From: Mesorhizobium sp. WSM3859
GTDB lineage: Bacteria > Pseudomonadota > Alphaproteobacteria > Rhizobiales > Rhizobiaceae
DNA: 64,000 nucleotides
Direction of reading: 5' to 3'
Assembly (NCBI RefSeq): GCF_002295065.1
Contig: NZ_NSGG01000010.1
Coordinates: 62,001-126,000, forward strand
This document shows, in pieces, positions 1 to 7,611 of this stretch (position 1 is the stretch's first letter; every line of letters begins with the position of its first letter). Under the pieces are notes generated by a model. It saw only the letters and a list, made by a program, of their open reading frames with translations, was not told where the DNA came from and ran no database searches. The position numbers were made by a program, and so were the translations under genes.

Positions 1-314
1 ACCACGAAGCCGCGGCCACCGGCTGCAAGCACCTGACGCAGGCAGCCGGGGTCCTCATGCGCCGTCAACGCTATGCAGCTGACCTCGGGAAAGCGCTCAC
101 CGAGCTTTTCGATCAGCGTGACCCCACTGTCGCCGGGAAGCGATATATCGACCACGGCGACATCGGGCAGCGTCTTGCCGATCCCTTCAAGGGCATCCTC
201 GACGTTCCCGGCCAGGCCGACGACCGTCAGGTCGTCCTGGCTGTTGATCATCGCCCCGACCCCCGACAGCATGATCGGGTGGTCGTCGACCAAAAATATC
301 CGCCTGCAGCGCAC
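1..314 (-). CDS. Response regulator receiver domain, partial (C-terminus outside window)
   Basis: Translating the reverse strand from a GTG at 314 gives a receiver domain: the acidic pair in FLVDDHP near residue 10, the likely phospho-acceptor Asp in VVDISLPGDSG about residue 58, and the Thr/Ala switch region ALTAHEDPG about residue 85. The GTG is chosen because GGAGG lies at 321-325, six bases upstream. The reading frame runs off the window at base 1, so the output domain is not visible. A NarL/FixJ-type HTH is expected because the kinase upstream on the same strand is of the HisKA_3 class that partners such regulators. The 347-base gap to that kinase means they need not share one transcript. 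Confidence 0.85.
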   Translation of the reverse strand, partial: MRCRRIFLVDDHPIMLSGVGAMINSQDDLTVVGLAGNVEDALEGIGKTLPDVAVVDISLPGDSGVTLIEKLGERFPEVSCIALTAHEDPGCLRQVLAAGGRGFV

Positions 315-661
315 CTTTAACCTCCATCAGTCGTGAAGAGCCCTTCCTCCGGAAGAGGCCTCTTGTCCTTGATGGTCTAGGCAACTGCCCCGCATGTCGC
401 GGGACGCCCGTCTTCCTCAGGCCTTAAACGACCGCAACGGGTAAGCCATCCCCCGCCTAACCCTATGAGCGCGAATTGTAAGTCGTGACTAATGTCCGGG
501 ATGTGCAGCGCTTCACGTAGACGAGTTTAGGAGGGGAGCGTCACGGTTTTGCCATCCGAACTGATGCAAAACGAGACACTTGGCAAAACGCGACGAACCA
601 GGCCCGAAGCCGAAGCGACCGTGTCAGGCTGTCCTTGGAAGGCGCAACCCTCCCCCACCTT
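315..661. other. Intergenic region between kinase and response regulator
   Basis: No convincing gene is seen. It holds the ribosome binding site of the regulator (321-325) and an 8-base inverted pair, gttttgcc at 546-553 and ggcaaaac at 582-589, which could be a regulator site or a weak transcript structure. I see no Rho-independent terminator. Confidence 0.4.
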
Positions 662-1342
662 TCAATGTGCCAACGGCACATCCGCATAAACGGTAGTTCC
701 TTTCATCGTGGCCGTTTCGACGGTCAATTCACCGCCGACCAGCGCCAGCCGCTCCCGCATTCCGGCAAGTCCCAGGTGGCCCGGACCGAGTTCGACGCGG
801 CCGTCAAAGCCGCGGCCGTCATCCTCGATTGTCAGGCGCATTCGATCGTCCTGGATATGGGCCGTTACGCTTACCCGGCTTGGCTGGGCATGCTTGCCGA
901 CATTGGTAAGCGCCTCCTGTGCGATACGATAAAGCGTGAGCGCGGTCTCGGCGGGCAACGGGTTCGAAAGGGCTTCGAGATCCATCTCGCATGGAATGCC
1001 GAGCTGGCTGCAAAGCATTGTCGCCAGATCCTCGACCGAAGCGCGCAGGCCGAGACGATCGAGGTCGGCGGGCCGCAGGCTCCAGGCCACCTCATGCACC
1101 CTGGCGCTCAGCTGGTCGACAAGCATCGCGGCGCGCGCGAGGCGGTTGTCCATCAGGCGCGAGCCGGCGCGGACCATGTGCAACTCGAGCGCGACGCTGG
1201 CCAGCATCTGGCCCAGATCGTCATGCAACTCGCGCGACAGGCGCAGGCGCTGCTCTTCCTGCACGGCAACCAGATGCCGCGCCAGGCCCGGACGCCGGAG
1301 TTTCGCTCTATTGTCTTTGCCGGTGTCGATGCCACCCTCCAT
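662..1342 (-). CDS. Sensor histidine kinase, HisKA_3 / NarX-DegS type, cytoplasmic, no sensor domain
   Basis: The 226-residue product has an H-box with phospho-acceptor His about residue 40 (RELHDDLGQML), a dimerisation helix pair, and a C-terminal HATPase domain with an N-box-like RIAQEALTNVGKHA, the G1 box EDDGRGFDGR and the G2 box GHLGLAGMRERL. There is no transmembrane segment and no PAS or GAF domain, so it is a minimal soluble kinase needing another signal input. The start at 1342 is chosen because GGGAGAAG lies about nine bases upstream; the frame stays open further upstream to 1423 without a comparable site. It lies upstream of the response regulator on the same strand and divergent from the Asn/Gly-repeat genes, so those are plausible targets (inference). 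Confidence 0.85.
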   Translation of the reverse strand: MEGGIDTGKDNRAKLRRPGLARHLVAVQEEQRLRLSRELHDDLGQMLASVALELHMVRAGSRLMDNRLARAAMLVDQLSARVHEVAWSLRPADLDRLGLRASVEDLATMLCSQLGIPCEMDLEALSNPLPAETALTLYRIAQEALTNVGKHAQPSRVSVTAHIQDDRMRLTIEDDGRGFDGRVELGPGHLGLAGMRERLALVGGELTVETATMKGTTVYADVPLAH

Positions 1343-1618
1343 CGACTTTCTTCTCCCATCAACACCCAAGTGCCGGCCTCGCGAGAAAAGGCACAAGGGG
1401 CTGATACCTCGCGCAATATACACCCGGCATATGCTTTTATGCCTGTCAGTTTTTTCCTGATTGCTTCAACTTTTCCTGACACCGGGATCAGCAGAAAAAC
1501 CGACAGCGCCTGCTGATCAGCCCGAATGTATCGCCACTATTTCTGCGTGCATCCTTCAAGCGTCCTCCCGGTCATCTTGAATTGCCTGGGAAGCTCAACG
1601 CAAACGAAGGAGAACGTC

Positions 1619-2035
1619 ATGAGAAAGATCATCCTGGCCGCGGCTGTCCTGGCGGCTCTGACTGGCACGGCATCCGCAGTGTCCATCGGTAGCGGTAACG
1701 GCAATGGCAACGGCAATGTCGGCGTCGGCAACGGCAACGGCAACGGCAATGCCAATACCGGCGCCTTCAACGGCAACTTCAACGGCAATGGCAATTTCGG
1801 CTTCGGCAACGGCAACGGGAACGGCAACGGCAACTGGGGCGCCTTCAACGGCAACTATAACGGCAACTTGAATGCCGGCATCGCCAACGGCAATGGCAAT
1901 GGCAACGGCAATTTCGGCCTCGGCAACGGCAACTTGAACGGCAACGCCAATGCCGGCCTCGGCAACGGCAATGCCAACGGCAACGGAAACTGGGGTGCCG
2001 GCAACGGCAACGGGAACGGCAACGCGAACCAGTAA
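1619..2035 (+). CDS. Exported Asn/Gly-repeat protein 1
   Basis: The protein has 138 residues. Residues 1-20 form a signal peptide (MRKIILAAAVLAALTGTASA, Ala-x-Ala-type cut); nearly everything after it is built from Asn-Gly dipeptides with periodic aromatic or aliphatic residues, in units such as NTGAFNGNFNGNGNFG. The spacing resembles the NxGxxNxG pentapeptide repeats of mycobacterial PPE-MPTR proteins (Pentapeptide_2 family), which are predicted to form a beta-helix; that similarity is my reading, not a search result. The start at 1619 has GAAGGAG about seven bases upstream; an earlier in-frame ATG at 1526 would bury the signal peptide. No Cys and almost no charged residues follow the leader. 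First of three related genes; function unknown. Confidence 0.8.
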   Translation: MRKIILAAAVLAALTGTASAVSIGSGNGNGNGNVGVGNGNGNGNANTGAFNGNFNGNGNFGFGNGNGNGNGNWGAFNGNYNGNLNAGIANGNGNGNGNFGLGNGNLNGNANAGLGNGNANGNGNWGAGNGNGNGNANQ

Positions 2036-2210
2036 CGCCGTCCAACCGCCAGCGTCACCAAGCTTCACCTTGGAAAGACGCTGATGGCTCTGGGACCGCC
2101 GAGCCACGCGCCCGTCCCCCGCGCAAGGCTATCGCGACATGTCGCCGGCGGTCCCAGTCCTTTCGGACTGGTTCCAATTTCAAAAGCAAAGCCATGGAAG
2201 GAGCTCGCAG

Positions 2211-2663
2211 ATGAAACGCTACGTCATACCGGCGCTATGCCTGGGGTTGTTGAGCGCAACCGCGGCGAAGGCCGACACCGCGACGGGCAGCCAGGCCTTC
2301 GGCAGGTCGGCCGTCCAGGCGGCGGTCGGCAAATACGGCCAGGCTATCGGCTCGAACGTCAGGGGCATGGATCCCCTCGGCAATTTCGGCGGCAATCTCG
2401 GCTATAAGAACAGCGGCAGCGGCAATGTCGGCGCCTTCAACAGCGGTACCGGCAATGTCGGCGCGTTCAACGGCAACAACAACACCTCGGCGACGAGCGG
2501 CAACGGCAACATCGGCTCCTTCAACGGCAACGGCAACACCGGCGAATACAACGGCAACAGCAACGTCGGCGCCGGCAATGGCAACTTCAACGGCGGGTCG
2601 TTCAACGGCAACGGCAATGTCGGTTCCTTCAACGGCAACTTCAACGGCCGGGGGAACCGCTGA
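2211..2663 (+). CDS. Exported Asn/Gly-repeat protein 2
   Basis: The protein has 150 residues: a signal peptide to about residue 22 (ending TAAKA), a non-repetitive stretch of about 40 residues with KYGQAIGSNVRGMDPLGNFG, then repeats of the form GNVGAFNSGTGNVGAFNG. These units are closer to the classical NxGxxNxG motif than those of the first protein. The start is set by AAGGAG at 2198-2203, seven bases upstream. The stop codon overlaps the start of the third gene by one base (TGATG), so the two are probably translationally coupled. The gap from gene 1 is 175 bases, enough for a separate promoter. Likely secreted or surface-bound; no enzyme signature. Confidence 0.8.
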   Translation: MKRYVIPALCLGLLSATAAKADTATGSQAFGRSAVQAAVGKYGQAIGSNVRGMDPLGNFGGNLGYKNSGSGNVGAFNSGTGNVGAFNGNNNTSATSGNGNIGSFNGNGNTGEYNGNSNVGAGNGNFNGGSFNGNGNVGSFNGNFNGRGNR

Positions 2664-3130
2664 TGACCGGGCTGAAATCATCCCGACCCGCCCGGCCCGG
2701 CGAGCGTCGGGTAGCGGCGAGGCTGCTTGATGGCAACGGCCTCGCGCTCGGCACCCTGCTTGCCGCATTGCTGGCCGCCGATGCCTCGACCCTGGTCAGG
2801 ATTGCCGATCTTCCAATCGGCGCCGGTGTCGCCAACGGCCTTGGCAATACCGGAAATTTCAACGGCAATGGGAATACCGGCAACTTCAACGGCAACGGCA
2901 ACAGCGGCAATTTCAACGGCAACGGCAATGCCGGAAGCTTCAGCGGCAATTTCAATGGCGGCAGCTTCAACGGCAACGCCAATTGCGGCAACGGCCACGG
3001 CAACGGCTACGCGTCCGACGGCAATGGCAACGGTACGGGAGCAGCCGGCAATCCGGATCTGTGCCGGTTCTTGAAGGAGCTGAACGGCCGACTGGGATTG
3101 CCGCCCGGCACGATTCCGGATTTCGACTAG
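2663..3130 (+). CDS. Asn/Gly-repeat protein 3 with distinct C-terminal tail
   Basis: The protein has 155 residues and starts within the stop codon of repeat protein 2. Its N-terminus is unlike the other two: an Arg/Pro-rich stretch, then a hydrophobic segment about residues 27-40 (LGTLLAALLAADAST) that could be an uncleaved anchor or an atypical leader. The repeat core uses GNTGNFNGNG units and ends with a Cys-containing segment (NANCGNGHGNGY). A non-repetitive tail of about 25 residues follows, with a second Cys and LNGRLGLPPGTIPDFD. The two Cys residues and the tail may be an anchoring or processing element absent from its partners (inference). Confidence 0.75.
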   Translation: MTGLKSSRPARPGERRVAARLLDGNGLALGTLLAALLAADASTLVRIADLPIGAGVANGLGNTGNFNGNGNTGNFNGNGNSGNFNGNGNAGSFSGNFNGGSFNGNANCGNGHGNGYASDGNGNGTGAAGNPDLCRFLKELNGRLGLPPGTIPDFD

Positions 3131-3204
3131 GTGCCCTCCGCCCGTGGATGACGATCGCGATGCGCATTTCGGCCAATCGCCAAGGCACGCCTATGCAACA
3201 GAGT

Positions 3205-3912
3205 TCAGGCCGCCACGTCGACGATCGAGGTCAGGAAACCGGAGAGGTCGTCGGTGACGAAATCGACGTCGTCATCATTCGCCGGGTCGCGTTCCCAGAT
3301 TTCCGAGAAGGTCGGTTCGAAATTGCGCGGCACCACCAGCACGGTCGTCATGCCGAGCGATTTCGGCACGGCCAGATTGCGCGCCAGATCCTCGAACATC
3401 ACCGCATTGTGCCCGGTCACCGAGTGCAACTCGGCGAAGCGTTCATAGGTCTGGCGCTCCGGCTTGGGATTGAGCCCGGCCGCGACGATGTCGAAGATGG
3501 CGTCGAAATGCTCCAAAATGCCCAGCTGGCGCGCGGTGCGCTCGGCATGCCTGCGGTCGCCATTGGTGAAGATGAATTTGCGCCCCGGAAGCTGGCGGAT
3601 CGCCGCGCCCAGCACCGGATCCGGCACCAGCCGCGAATAGTCGATGTCGTGCACCTTCTCGAGGAAATCGTCGGGATCGATGCCGTGCCGCTTCATCAGC
3701 CCGTTCAGCGTCGTGCCGTATTCCAGGTAAAGTTCCTTCTGGAGCTTGCGCGCGTCGTCGCGTGAAAGCGTCAGCAGCTCGCCGACATAGGCGGTCATCT
3801 TCACATCGATCTGCGCGAACAGGTTCGAGTGATGCGGATAAAGCGTGTTGTCGAGGTCGAACACCCAGTCCGTGACATGGGCAAAGCGGGCGGGGTCGGG
3901 TGTCATCGTCAT
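3205..3912 (-). CDS. HAD-superfamily pyrimidine 5'-nucleotidase
   Basis: The 235-residue protein opens with the HAD nucleophile motif DLDNTLY about residue 20, the DxDxT signature of phosphohydrolases. It continues with the helical cap region, motif II FIFTNGDRRHAERT (Thr/Asn), the conserved Lys region LNPKPERQTYERF, and motif IV MFEDLARNL. This arrangement matches the Sdt1/Phm8-like pyrimidine 5'-nucleotidase family, which dephosphorylates nucleoside monophosphates. The start could be either of two Met codons two residues apart (3912 or 3906). In rhizobia a gene of this family typically follows argB; here argB lies 7 kb upstream on the same strand. Substrate is inferred from family. Confidence 0.85.
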   Translation of the reverse strand: MTMTPDPARFAHVTDWVFDLDNTLYPHHSNLFAQIDVKMTAYVGELLTLSRDDARKLQKELYLEYGTTLNGLMKRHGIDPDDFLEKVHDIDYSRLVPDPVLGAAIRQLPGRKFIFTNGDRRHAERTARQLGILEHFDAIFDIVAAGLNPKPERQTYERFAELHSVTGHNAVMFEDLARNLAVPKSLGMTTVLVVPRNFEPTFSEIWERDPANDDDVDFVTDDLSGFLTSIVDVAA

Positions 3913-4061
3913 GGTTTCTTATGGCATGCCGACGCCGAGTTTATCCACAACTTATGCGCGTCACGAATTGTCAAAATGGCTTCTCGCTTCAAATTTTAAA
4001 AGTTCCGGAAAGGTCGCCTTTAGCGCTAGCTGGCACAGAGGCTATCCCTTGGGAGCAAGTG

Positions 4062-4823
4062 ATGAGTCGCATATTTCTAAAGGCCGCTACCGTAGCCTTC
4101 GCTTCGGTCGCTGTCTCGCTGTTGTTGACGCTGATTGTGGTTCCGGCAATGGGCTTTCCGATGAGCCGCACCATCTGGCTGGCATCGACGGTATGCCCGC
4201 TCATGCTCGCCTGGGCCGCCAGCGCCGGCACCTTCTGGCACAGCGACCGGCTGCAGAACGCCCATCGCGAGCTTGCCCGTGCCCACGCGCAGCTCGCCGC
4301 CGCGCACAGGCGCCTCTCCGAAAAGGCAAGCCGCGACGACATGACCGGCATGCTCAATCGCGAAACCTTCTTTGCCGTGCTCGACGCGTCGCGGCGCAAG
4401 AGCGATCGCGGCGCGCTGCTCATCATCGACGCCGATCACTTCAAGCGGATCAATGACAGCTACGGTCATTTGACGGGAGACGAAGCGCTGCTTCTGATCG
4501 CCGGCGCGATCGAGCGCGGCGTGCGCAGCGGCGACGTGCTCGGCCGCATTGGCGGCGAGGAATTCGCGGCTTTCCTCGTCGGCGCCAGCGAGCATGAGGC
4601 CAAGCACGTCGCCGAACGCATCCGCCGCGAGGTCGAGCTGATCCGGTTTCGCCCTGGCGACGAGCGCACCGTGCCGCTCACCGTCTCGATCGGAGGCATA
4701 AGCTGCGGCGAGGGCGCAACCGTTTCCGATTTGATGCGCGCGGCAGACCGCAGGCTCTATGAGGCGAAGAACCGCGGCCGCAATCTTTCGATTGTCGACC
4801 GCGAACTTCCCGAAGCGGCTTGA
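4062..4823 (+). CDS. Membrane-bound diguanylate cyclase (GGDEF)
   Basis: The protein has 253 residues: two hydrophobic segments (about residues 8-28 and 37-56) forming a membrane hairpin, a short Ala/Arg-rich coiled coil to about residue 88, then a GGDEF domain. The domain shows DxxTGMLNR, the metal-binding IIDADHFKRIND, and an intact active site GGEEF. An RxxD product-inhibition site (RSGD) sits five residues before GGEEF, so feedback inhibition by c-di-GMP is expected. There is no EAL domain. The start at 4062 follows GGGAG. The neighbouring HAD gene diverges from it, so it is probably its own transcript. Input signal unknown; the short periplasmic loop gives little room for a ligand site. 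Confidence 0.9.
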   Translation: MSRIFLKAATVAFASVAVSLLLTLIVVPAMGFPMSRTIWLASTVCPLMLAWAASAGTFWHSDRLQNAHRELARAHAQLAAAHRRLSEKASRDDMTGMLNRETFFAVLDASRRKSDRGALLIIDADHFKRINDSYGHLTGDEALLLIAGAIERGVRSGDVLGRIGGEEFAAFLVGASEHEAKHVAERIRREVELIRFRPGDERTVPLTVSIGGISCGEGATVSDLMRAADRRLYEAKNRGRNLSIVDRELPEAA

Positions 4824-4841
4824 AGCTTTGCCGCGGGCGTC

Positions 4842-4890
4842 ATGCATGTCGCCCAAAAGTGCGAAGCGGTTTTGGGGCAACGACATGCAT
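4842..4890. repeat. Rhizobial intergenic inverted repeat, family A
   Basis: The sequence atgcatgtcgcccaaaa (4842-4858) is followed by an inverted copy with a four-base insertion, ttttgggg...cgacatgcat ending at 4890, around a tgcgaagcgg-like centre. Elements of this form occur often between rhizobial genes. The similar-looking stretch to about 4946 (aaagcgcggtg... and gcgacgcgctttag) is probably the rest of the unit. It sits just after the diguanylate cyclase and could fold in RNA. Confidence 0.6.
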
Positions 4891-5098
4891 CAAAACAAAA
4901 CTCAAAAGCGCGGTGCCTGAACCGCTTCAGTGCGACGCGCTTTAGGAAAGCCCTAACCATGTCCATATTCAACCGCGCTAAACTTACGGGTGTAACGCCG
5001 TCTTCACCCGGGTTTGGCACGGAATTGGCCTCCTCGGCGGTATGTGTGCCGTTCAGGAGCGGCATGCGTGGATCGAGGCCCCTAACGAGAGACGCGTC

Positions 5099-5272
5099 AT
5101 GAGCAGCTTCATAAGAAAAATGTCGCGTCGCGCGATCGTGCGGGCGTTGATCGCGTTGCCCGCCCTGTCGCTGTTCCGCAACCAGCCGGCCCCTGCCAAC
5201 CCTGACGAGATCGACCGCGATGAAATCGTCGAGATCAACGGATGGATCCTGCGGCGGAGCGACCTCGCATGA
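5099..5272 (+). CDS. 57-residue Tat-leader protein coupled to GMC oxidoreductase
   Basis: The small protein begins MSSFIRKMSRRAIVRALIAL: an Arg-Arg pair followed by a hydrophobic stretch ending near PALSLF, which looks like a twin-arginine leader. Only about 30 mostly acidic residues follow (NPDEIDRDEIVEINGWILRR). Its stop overlaps the start of the GMC oxidoreductase by four bases (ATGA), so the two are translationally coupled. The oxidoreductase has no signal peptide. In the known FAD-glucose and gluconate dehydrogenases a separate Tat-leader subunit carries the catalytic subunit across the membrane, so this may be a very short version of such a hitchhiker partner. That role is inference; the domain of the known partners is not visible here. 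Confidence 0.65.
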   Translation: MSSFIRKMSRRAIVRALIALPALSLFRNQPAPANPDEIDRDEIVEINGWILRRSDLA

Positions 5273-6708
5273 TCTTCGACAGCTATGAAGCCTACAAGCA
5301 GGCCGGCTTCAAACCCAGGGCCTGCATCCTAGGCTCCGGTCCCGCCGGCACGACGATCGCCAGGAAGCTGGGCGCCGCCGGCATTCCGGTCGTCGTCCTG
5401 GAGGCGGGCTCGCGCGAGTTCAGCGACCAATCGCAGGATTTCTACCGCGGCAAGACGGTCGGCGATTTCTATTTCGACCTCGACATCACCAGGCTGCGCT
5501 TCATGGGCGGCTCGTCCAACCACTGGGCAGGCTGGTGCCGCGTGCTCGACAAGCAGGATTTCGAACCCAAGGCCTGGGCGCCGGACACCGGCTGGCCGAT
5601 CAGCCGCGCCGACATCGAGCCCTATCTTGGCGAAGTCCATGACATCCTCGAGCTTCCGGCGTTCCGTCCGGACGTCCAGGTTTCGGACGACATTCGCTGG
5701 GTGCAGTTGATCAAGAGCCCGGCGGTTCGTTTCGCCGAGAAATTCGCCGACGAGCTCGACCAGAGCAAAAACATCGCCGTCGTGCTCAACACCTACGCGA
5801 CCGAGCTCATCGGCGACGGCAAGCGCGTCATCGGCGCGAAGCTGTGGTCGAACGGGCAGGACGCCGGCACCTTCAGCGCGGACTATTTCGTCACCTGCAC
5901 CGGCGGGCTGGAGAACTCGCGGCTGCTGTTGTGGTCGAACGAGCGCTCGAATGGCGGCGTGGTGCCGAACGCGGCGGCGCTCGGCCGCTACTGGATGGAG
6001 CATCCGACCTTCGAGGGCGGCAACGCCATCCTCGCCAACTATTCGGAGTTCGAGGTCGACGCCTCGAACGAAGCCTTCTTCTCGCCGACGCTTGCCGCGA
6101 TGGAGCGGTTGCAGATCATGAATTTCGGCATCCGATTGATCGAGAGCCCCTATCCCAATGTCAAGAAGCTGATCGCCGACCTCGCCTGCACCGCGCCGAA
6201 CATGGCGGAGTGGATGTCGTCCCAGCTCGACCAGAGGCTGCGCTGCGCCGCCCAACTCTACGTTGCCTGGGAGCAGGCGCCGCTCGCCTCGAACCAGATC
6301 GAGCTGTCGAAGACCGATGTCGACCCTGCCGGCGTGCCGCGCATCGAGCTGCACTGGAAGAAGTCGCCGCTCGAGCGTCGCACGCTGCTTGAGGGGCTGA
6401 GGCTTTTCGGCACGACGATGGCGCAGAAGAACCTCGGCCGCGTCCGCATCGACGACTGGATCAGCAATGGCGCCGATTACCCGACCAATGAGGAGACGGC
6501 CGGCCACCACCATATGGGCGGCACGCGCATGGGAACCGATGTCTCGAAGAGCGTCGTCGACGCCAATTGCAAGGTGCACGGCATGGACAATCTCTATGTC
6601 GGCGGCTCCTCGGTGTTCTGCACCTCGGGCCAGTGCAACCCGACGACGACCATCACCGCGCTCGCCTGCCGGCTGGGCGAGCATCTCGGCAAGGTGATCG
6701 CCGTCTGA
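5269..6708 (+). CDS. GMC-family FAD-dependent oxidoreductase
   Basis: The 479-residue protein shows the FAD-binding GxGxxG (ILGSGPAGTTIARKLG, residues 20-35) with the following VVVLEAGSREF acidic strand end. A substrate-loop region FMGGSSNHWAGWC comes next. The C-terminal GMC_oxred_C domain has HHMGGTRMG and a closing CNPTTTITALACRLGEHL. Such enzymes oxidise alcohols or sugars and pass electrons to a quinone, cytochrome or oxygen; the substrate cannot be told from sequence. The start at 5269 (MIFDSY) is preferred over an in-frame ATG at 5242 because it gives the four-base overlap with the Tat-leader gene. With no leader of its own, export would depend on that partner. No cytochrome subunit gene is adjacent. 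Confidence 0.85.
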   Translation: MIFDSYEAYKQAGFKPRACILGSGPAGTTIARKLGAAGIPVVVLEAGSREFSDQSQDFYRGKTVGDFYFDLDITRLRFMGGSSNHWAGWCRVLDKQDFEPKAWAPDTGWPISRADIEPYLGEVHDILELPAFRPDVQVSDDIRWVQLIKSPAVRFAEKFADELDQSKNIAVVLNTYATELIGDGKRVIGAKLWSNGQDAGTFSADYFVTCTGGLENSRLLLWSNERSNGGVVPNAAALGRYWMEHPTFEGGNAILANYSEFEVDASNEAFFSPTLAAMERLQIMNFGIRLIESPYPNVKKLIADLACTAPNMAEWMSSQLDQRLRCAAQLYVAWEQAPLASNQIELSKTDVDPAGVPRIELHWKKSPLERRTLLEGLRLFGTTMAQKNLGRVRIDDWISNGADYPTNEETAGHHHMGGTRMGTDVSKSVVDANCKVHGMDNLYVGGSSVFCTSGQCNPTTTITALACRLGEHLGKVIAV

Positions 6709-6714
6709 TCTCCG

Positions 6715-6737
6715 AGACGCCGGCGGCGCCGGCGTCT
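6715..6737. terminator. Hairpin after GMC oxidoreductase gene
   Basis: A perfect 10-base stem (agacgccggc / gccggcgtct) with a 3-base loop lies 6 bases after the GMC stop codon and between convergent genes. There is no T-run on either side, so it may stabilise RNA ends rather than act as a classical Rho-independent terminator. Confidence 0.5.
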
Positions 6738-6789
6738 GGAGTGTCAACCGGCGACGCCCTGGCGCTTTTGGGGGAAATTGTGACTTCGC

Positions 6790-6957
6790 TCAAAGGCCGT
6801 AGACGGCGATGCGCACCAGCACGGCCGCGGCCGCAAGCGCCACCAGCAGGATGCCGAGGCCGATGGGCGAGCCCCAGCCATACCATTCCATCGCCAGCTT
6901 GGCGTATTTGTATTCCTCCTCGTTCGAGAGAGGGGTGCGCTGTTGGATCAAGCTCAT
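6790..6957 (-). CDS. Small single-span membrane protein (55 residues)
   Basis: Reading the reverse strand from ATG at 6957 gives MSLIQQRTPLSNEEEYKYAK, an amphipathic charged N-terminus, then WYGWGSPIG and one hydrophobic span (about residues 33-53) ending in VRIAVYGL. AAGGAG lies at good spacing upstream. I do not recognise the family. It diverges from the MarR regulator gene with a 15-base palindrome between them, so it is a likely target of that regulator (inference). Confidence 0.65.
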   Translation of the reverse strand: MSLIQQRTPLSNEEEYKYAKLAMEWYGWGSPIGLGILLVALAAAAVLVRIAVYGL

Positions 6958-7022
6958 TATTCACTCCTTGTCGGCGACTTTGCCCTTGCCTTGCAAAAGC
7001 ATCACCGCATATTGATATGATA

Positions 7023-7037
7023 GTCTAAATGTTAGAC
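7023..7037. promoter_or_regulatory. Candidate MarR operator
   Basis: A perfect inverted repeat gtctaa-atg-ttagac lies 14 bases before the MarR start codon and 65 bases from the divergent small membrane gene. Its size and position fit autoregulation by a MarR dimer. Confidence 0.6.
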
Positions 7038-7051
7038 AGATTGATAGTTAG

Positions 7052-7534
7052 ATGGTCGAAATAAATTCGTCAAGCACCAAACGCGATGAAATGACCAAGG
7101 CTCTCAGCCTTGCCGTTATGCGCTGGCAGGACGCCACCCAGGCCTATGACGAAGCGGTGGGGGCGCGGCTAGGCCTGATCGCGGCCGAGCGGCATTGCCT
7201 GGGGCTGCTCTATGCCGGGCCGCAATCGGCGGGCGCCGTGGCCGCTGCGACCGGACTGACGCCGGCCGCCGTTACCGCATTGATCGACCGGCTGGAGGCG
7301 CGCGGCTACGTCACCCGAACCCGCAGCCTGGAGGACAGGCGCAAGGTGGTGATCGAGGCGACCGCGCTGACCAGGGAATTGTCAGAGCGCTATTACGGCG
7401 CGATCGCGCGGGAGGGCGAGAAGGTGGTGGCGAGCTTCAGCGATGCCGAGCTCGAGACCGTGCTGCGCTTCATCAATGCCGCGCTGGACCTGCAGAGCGA
7501 GCAGTTGGCCAGGATCAAGGCCGAGCCGGCTTAG
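7052..7534 (+). CDS. MarR-family transcriptional regulator
   Basis: The 160-residue protein has the MarR winged-helix layout: an N-terminal dimerisation helix, HTH about residues 65-90 (SAGAVAAATGLTPAAVTALIDRLEARGYV), the wing with the family signature TRTRSLEDRRKVVIEAT, and long C-terminal helices. It probably represses itself and the divergent small membrane gene through the palindrome just upstream. The effector is unknown. It is convergent with phhA, with 77 bases between. Confidence 0.9.
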   Translation: MVEINSSSTKRDEMTKALSLAVMRWQDATQAYDEAVGARLGLIAAERHCLGLLYAGPQSAGAVAAATGLTPAAVTALIDRLEARGYVTRTRSLEDRRKVVIEATALTRELSERYYGAIAREGEKVVASFSDAELETVLRFINAALDLQSEQLARIKAEPA

Positions 7535-7611
7535 ATATCCTCAAGACAAAGCGGCCCAGCCGCCTGCCGGCAGCTGAACCGCCCTGAATGTCGGTTGGGC
7601 GAAAACCGACC

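Noticed and set aside
1619..3130. Regularly spaced short DNA repeats that resemble a CRISPR array
   Set aside because: The period is six bases and follows the codons of Asn-Gly repeats; there are no unique spacers or cas genes.
5329..6747. A 472-codon minus-strand frame opposite the GMC oxidoreductase
   Set aside because: It is an antisense shadow of a complete, motif-bearing gene.
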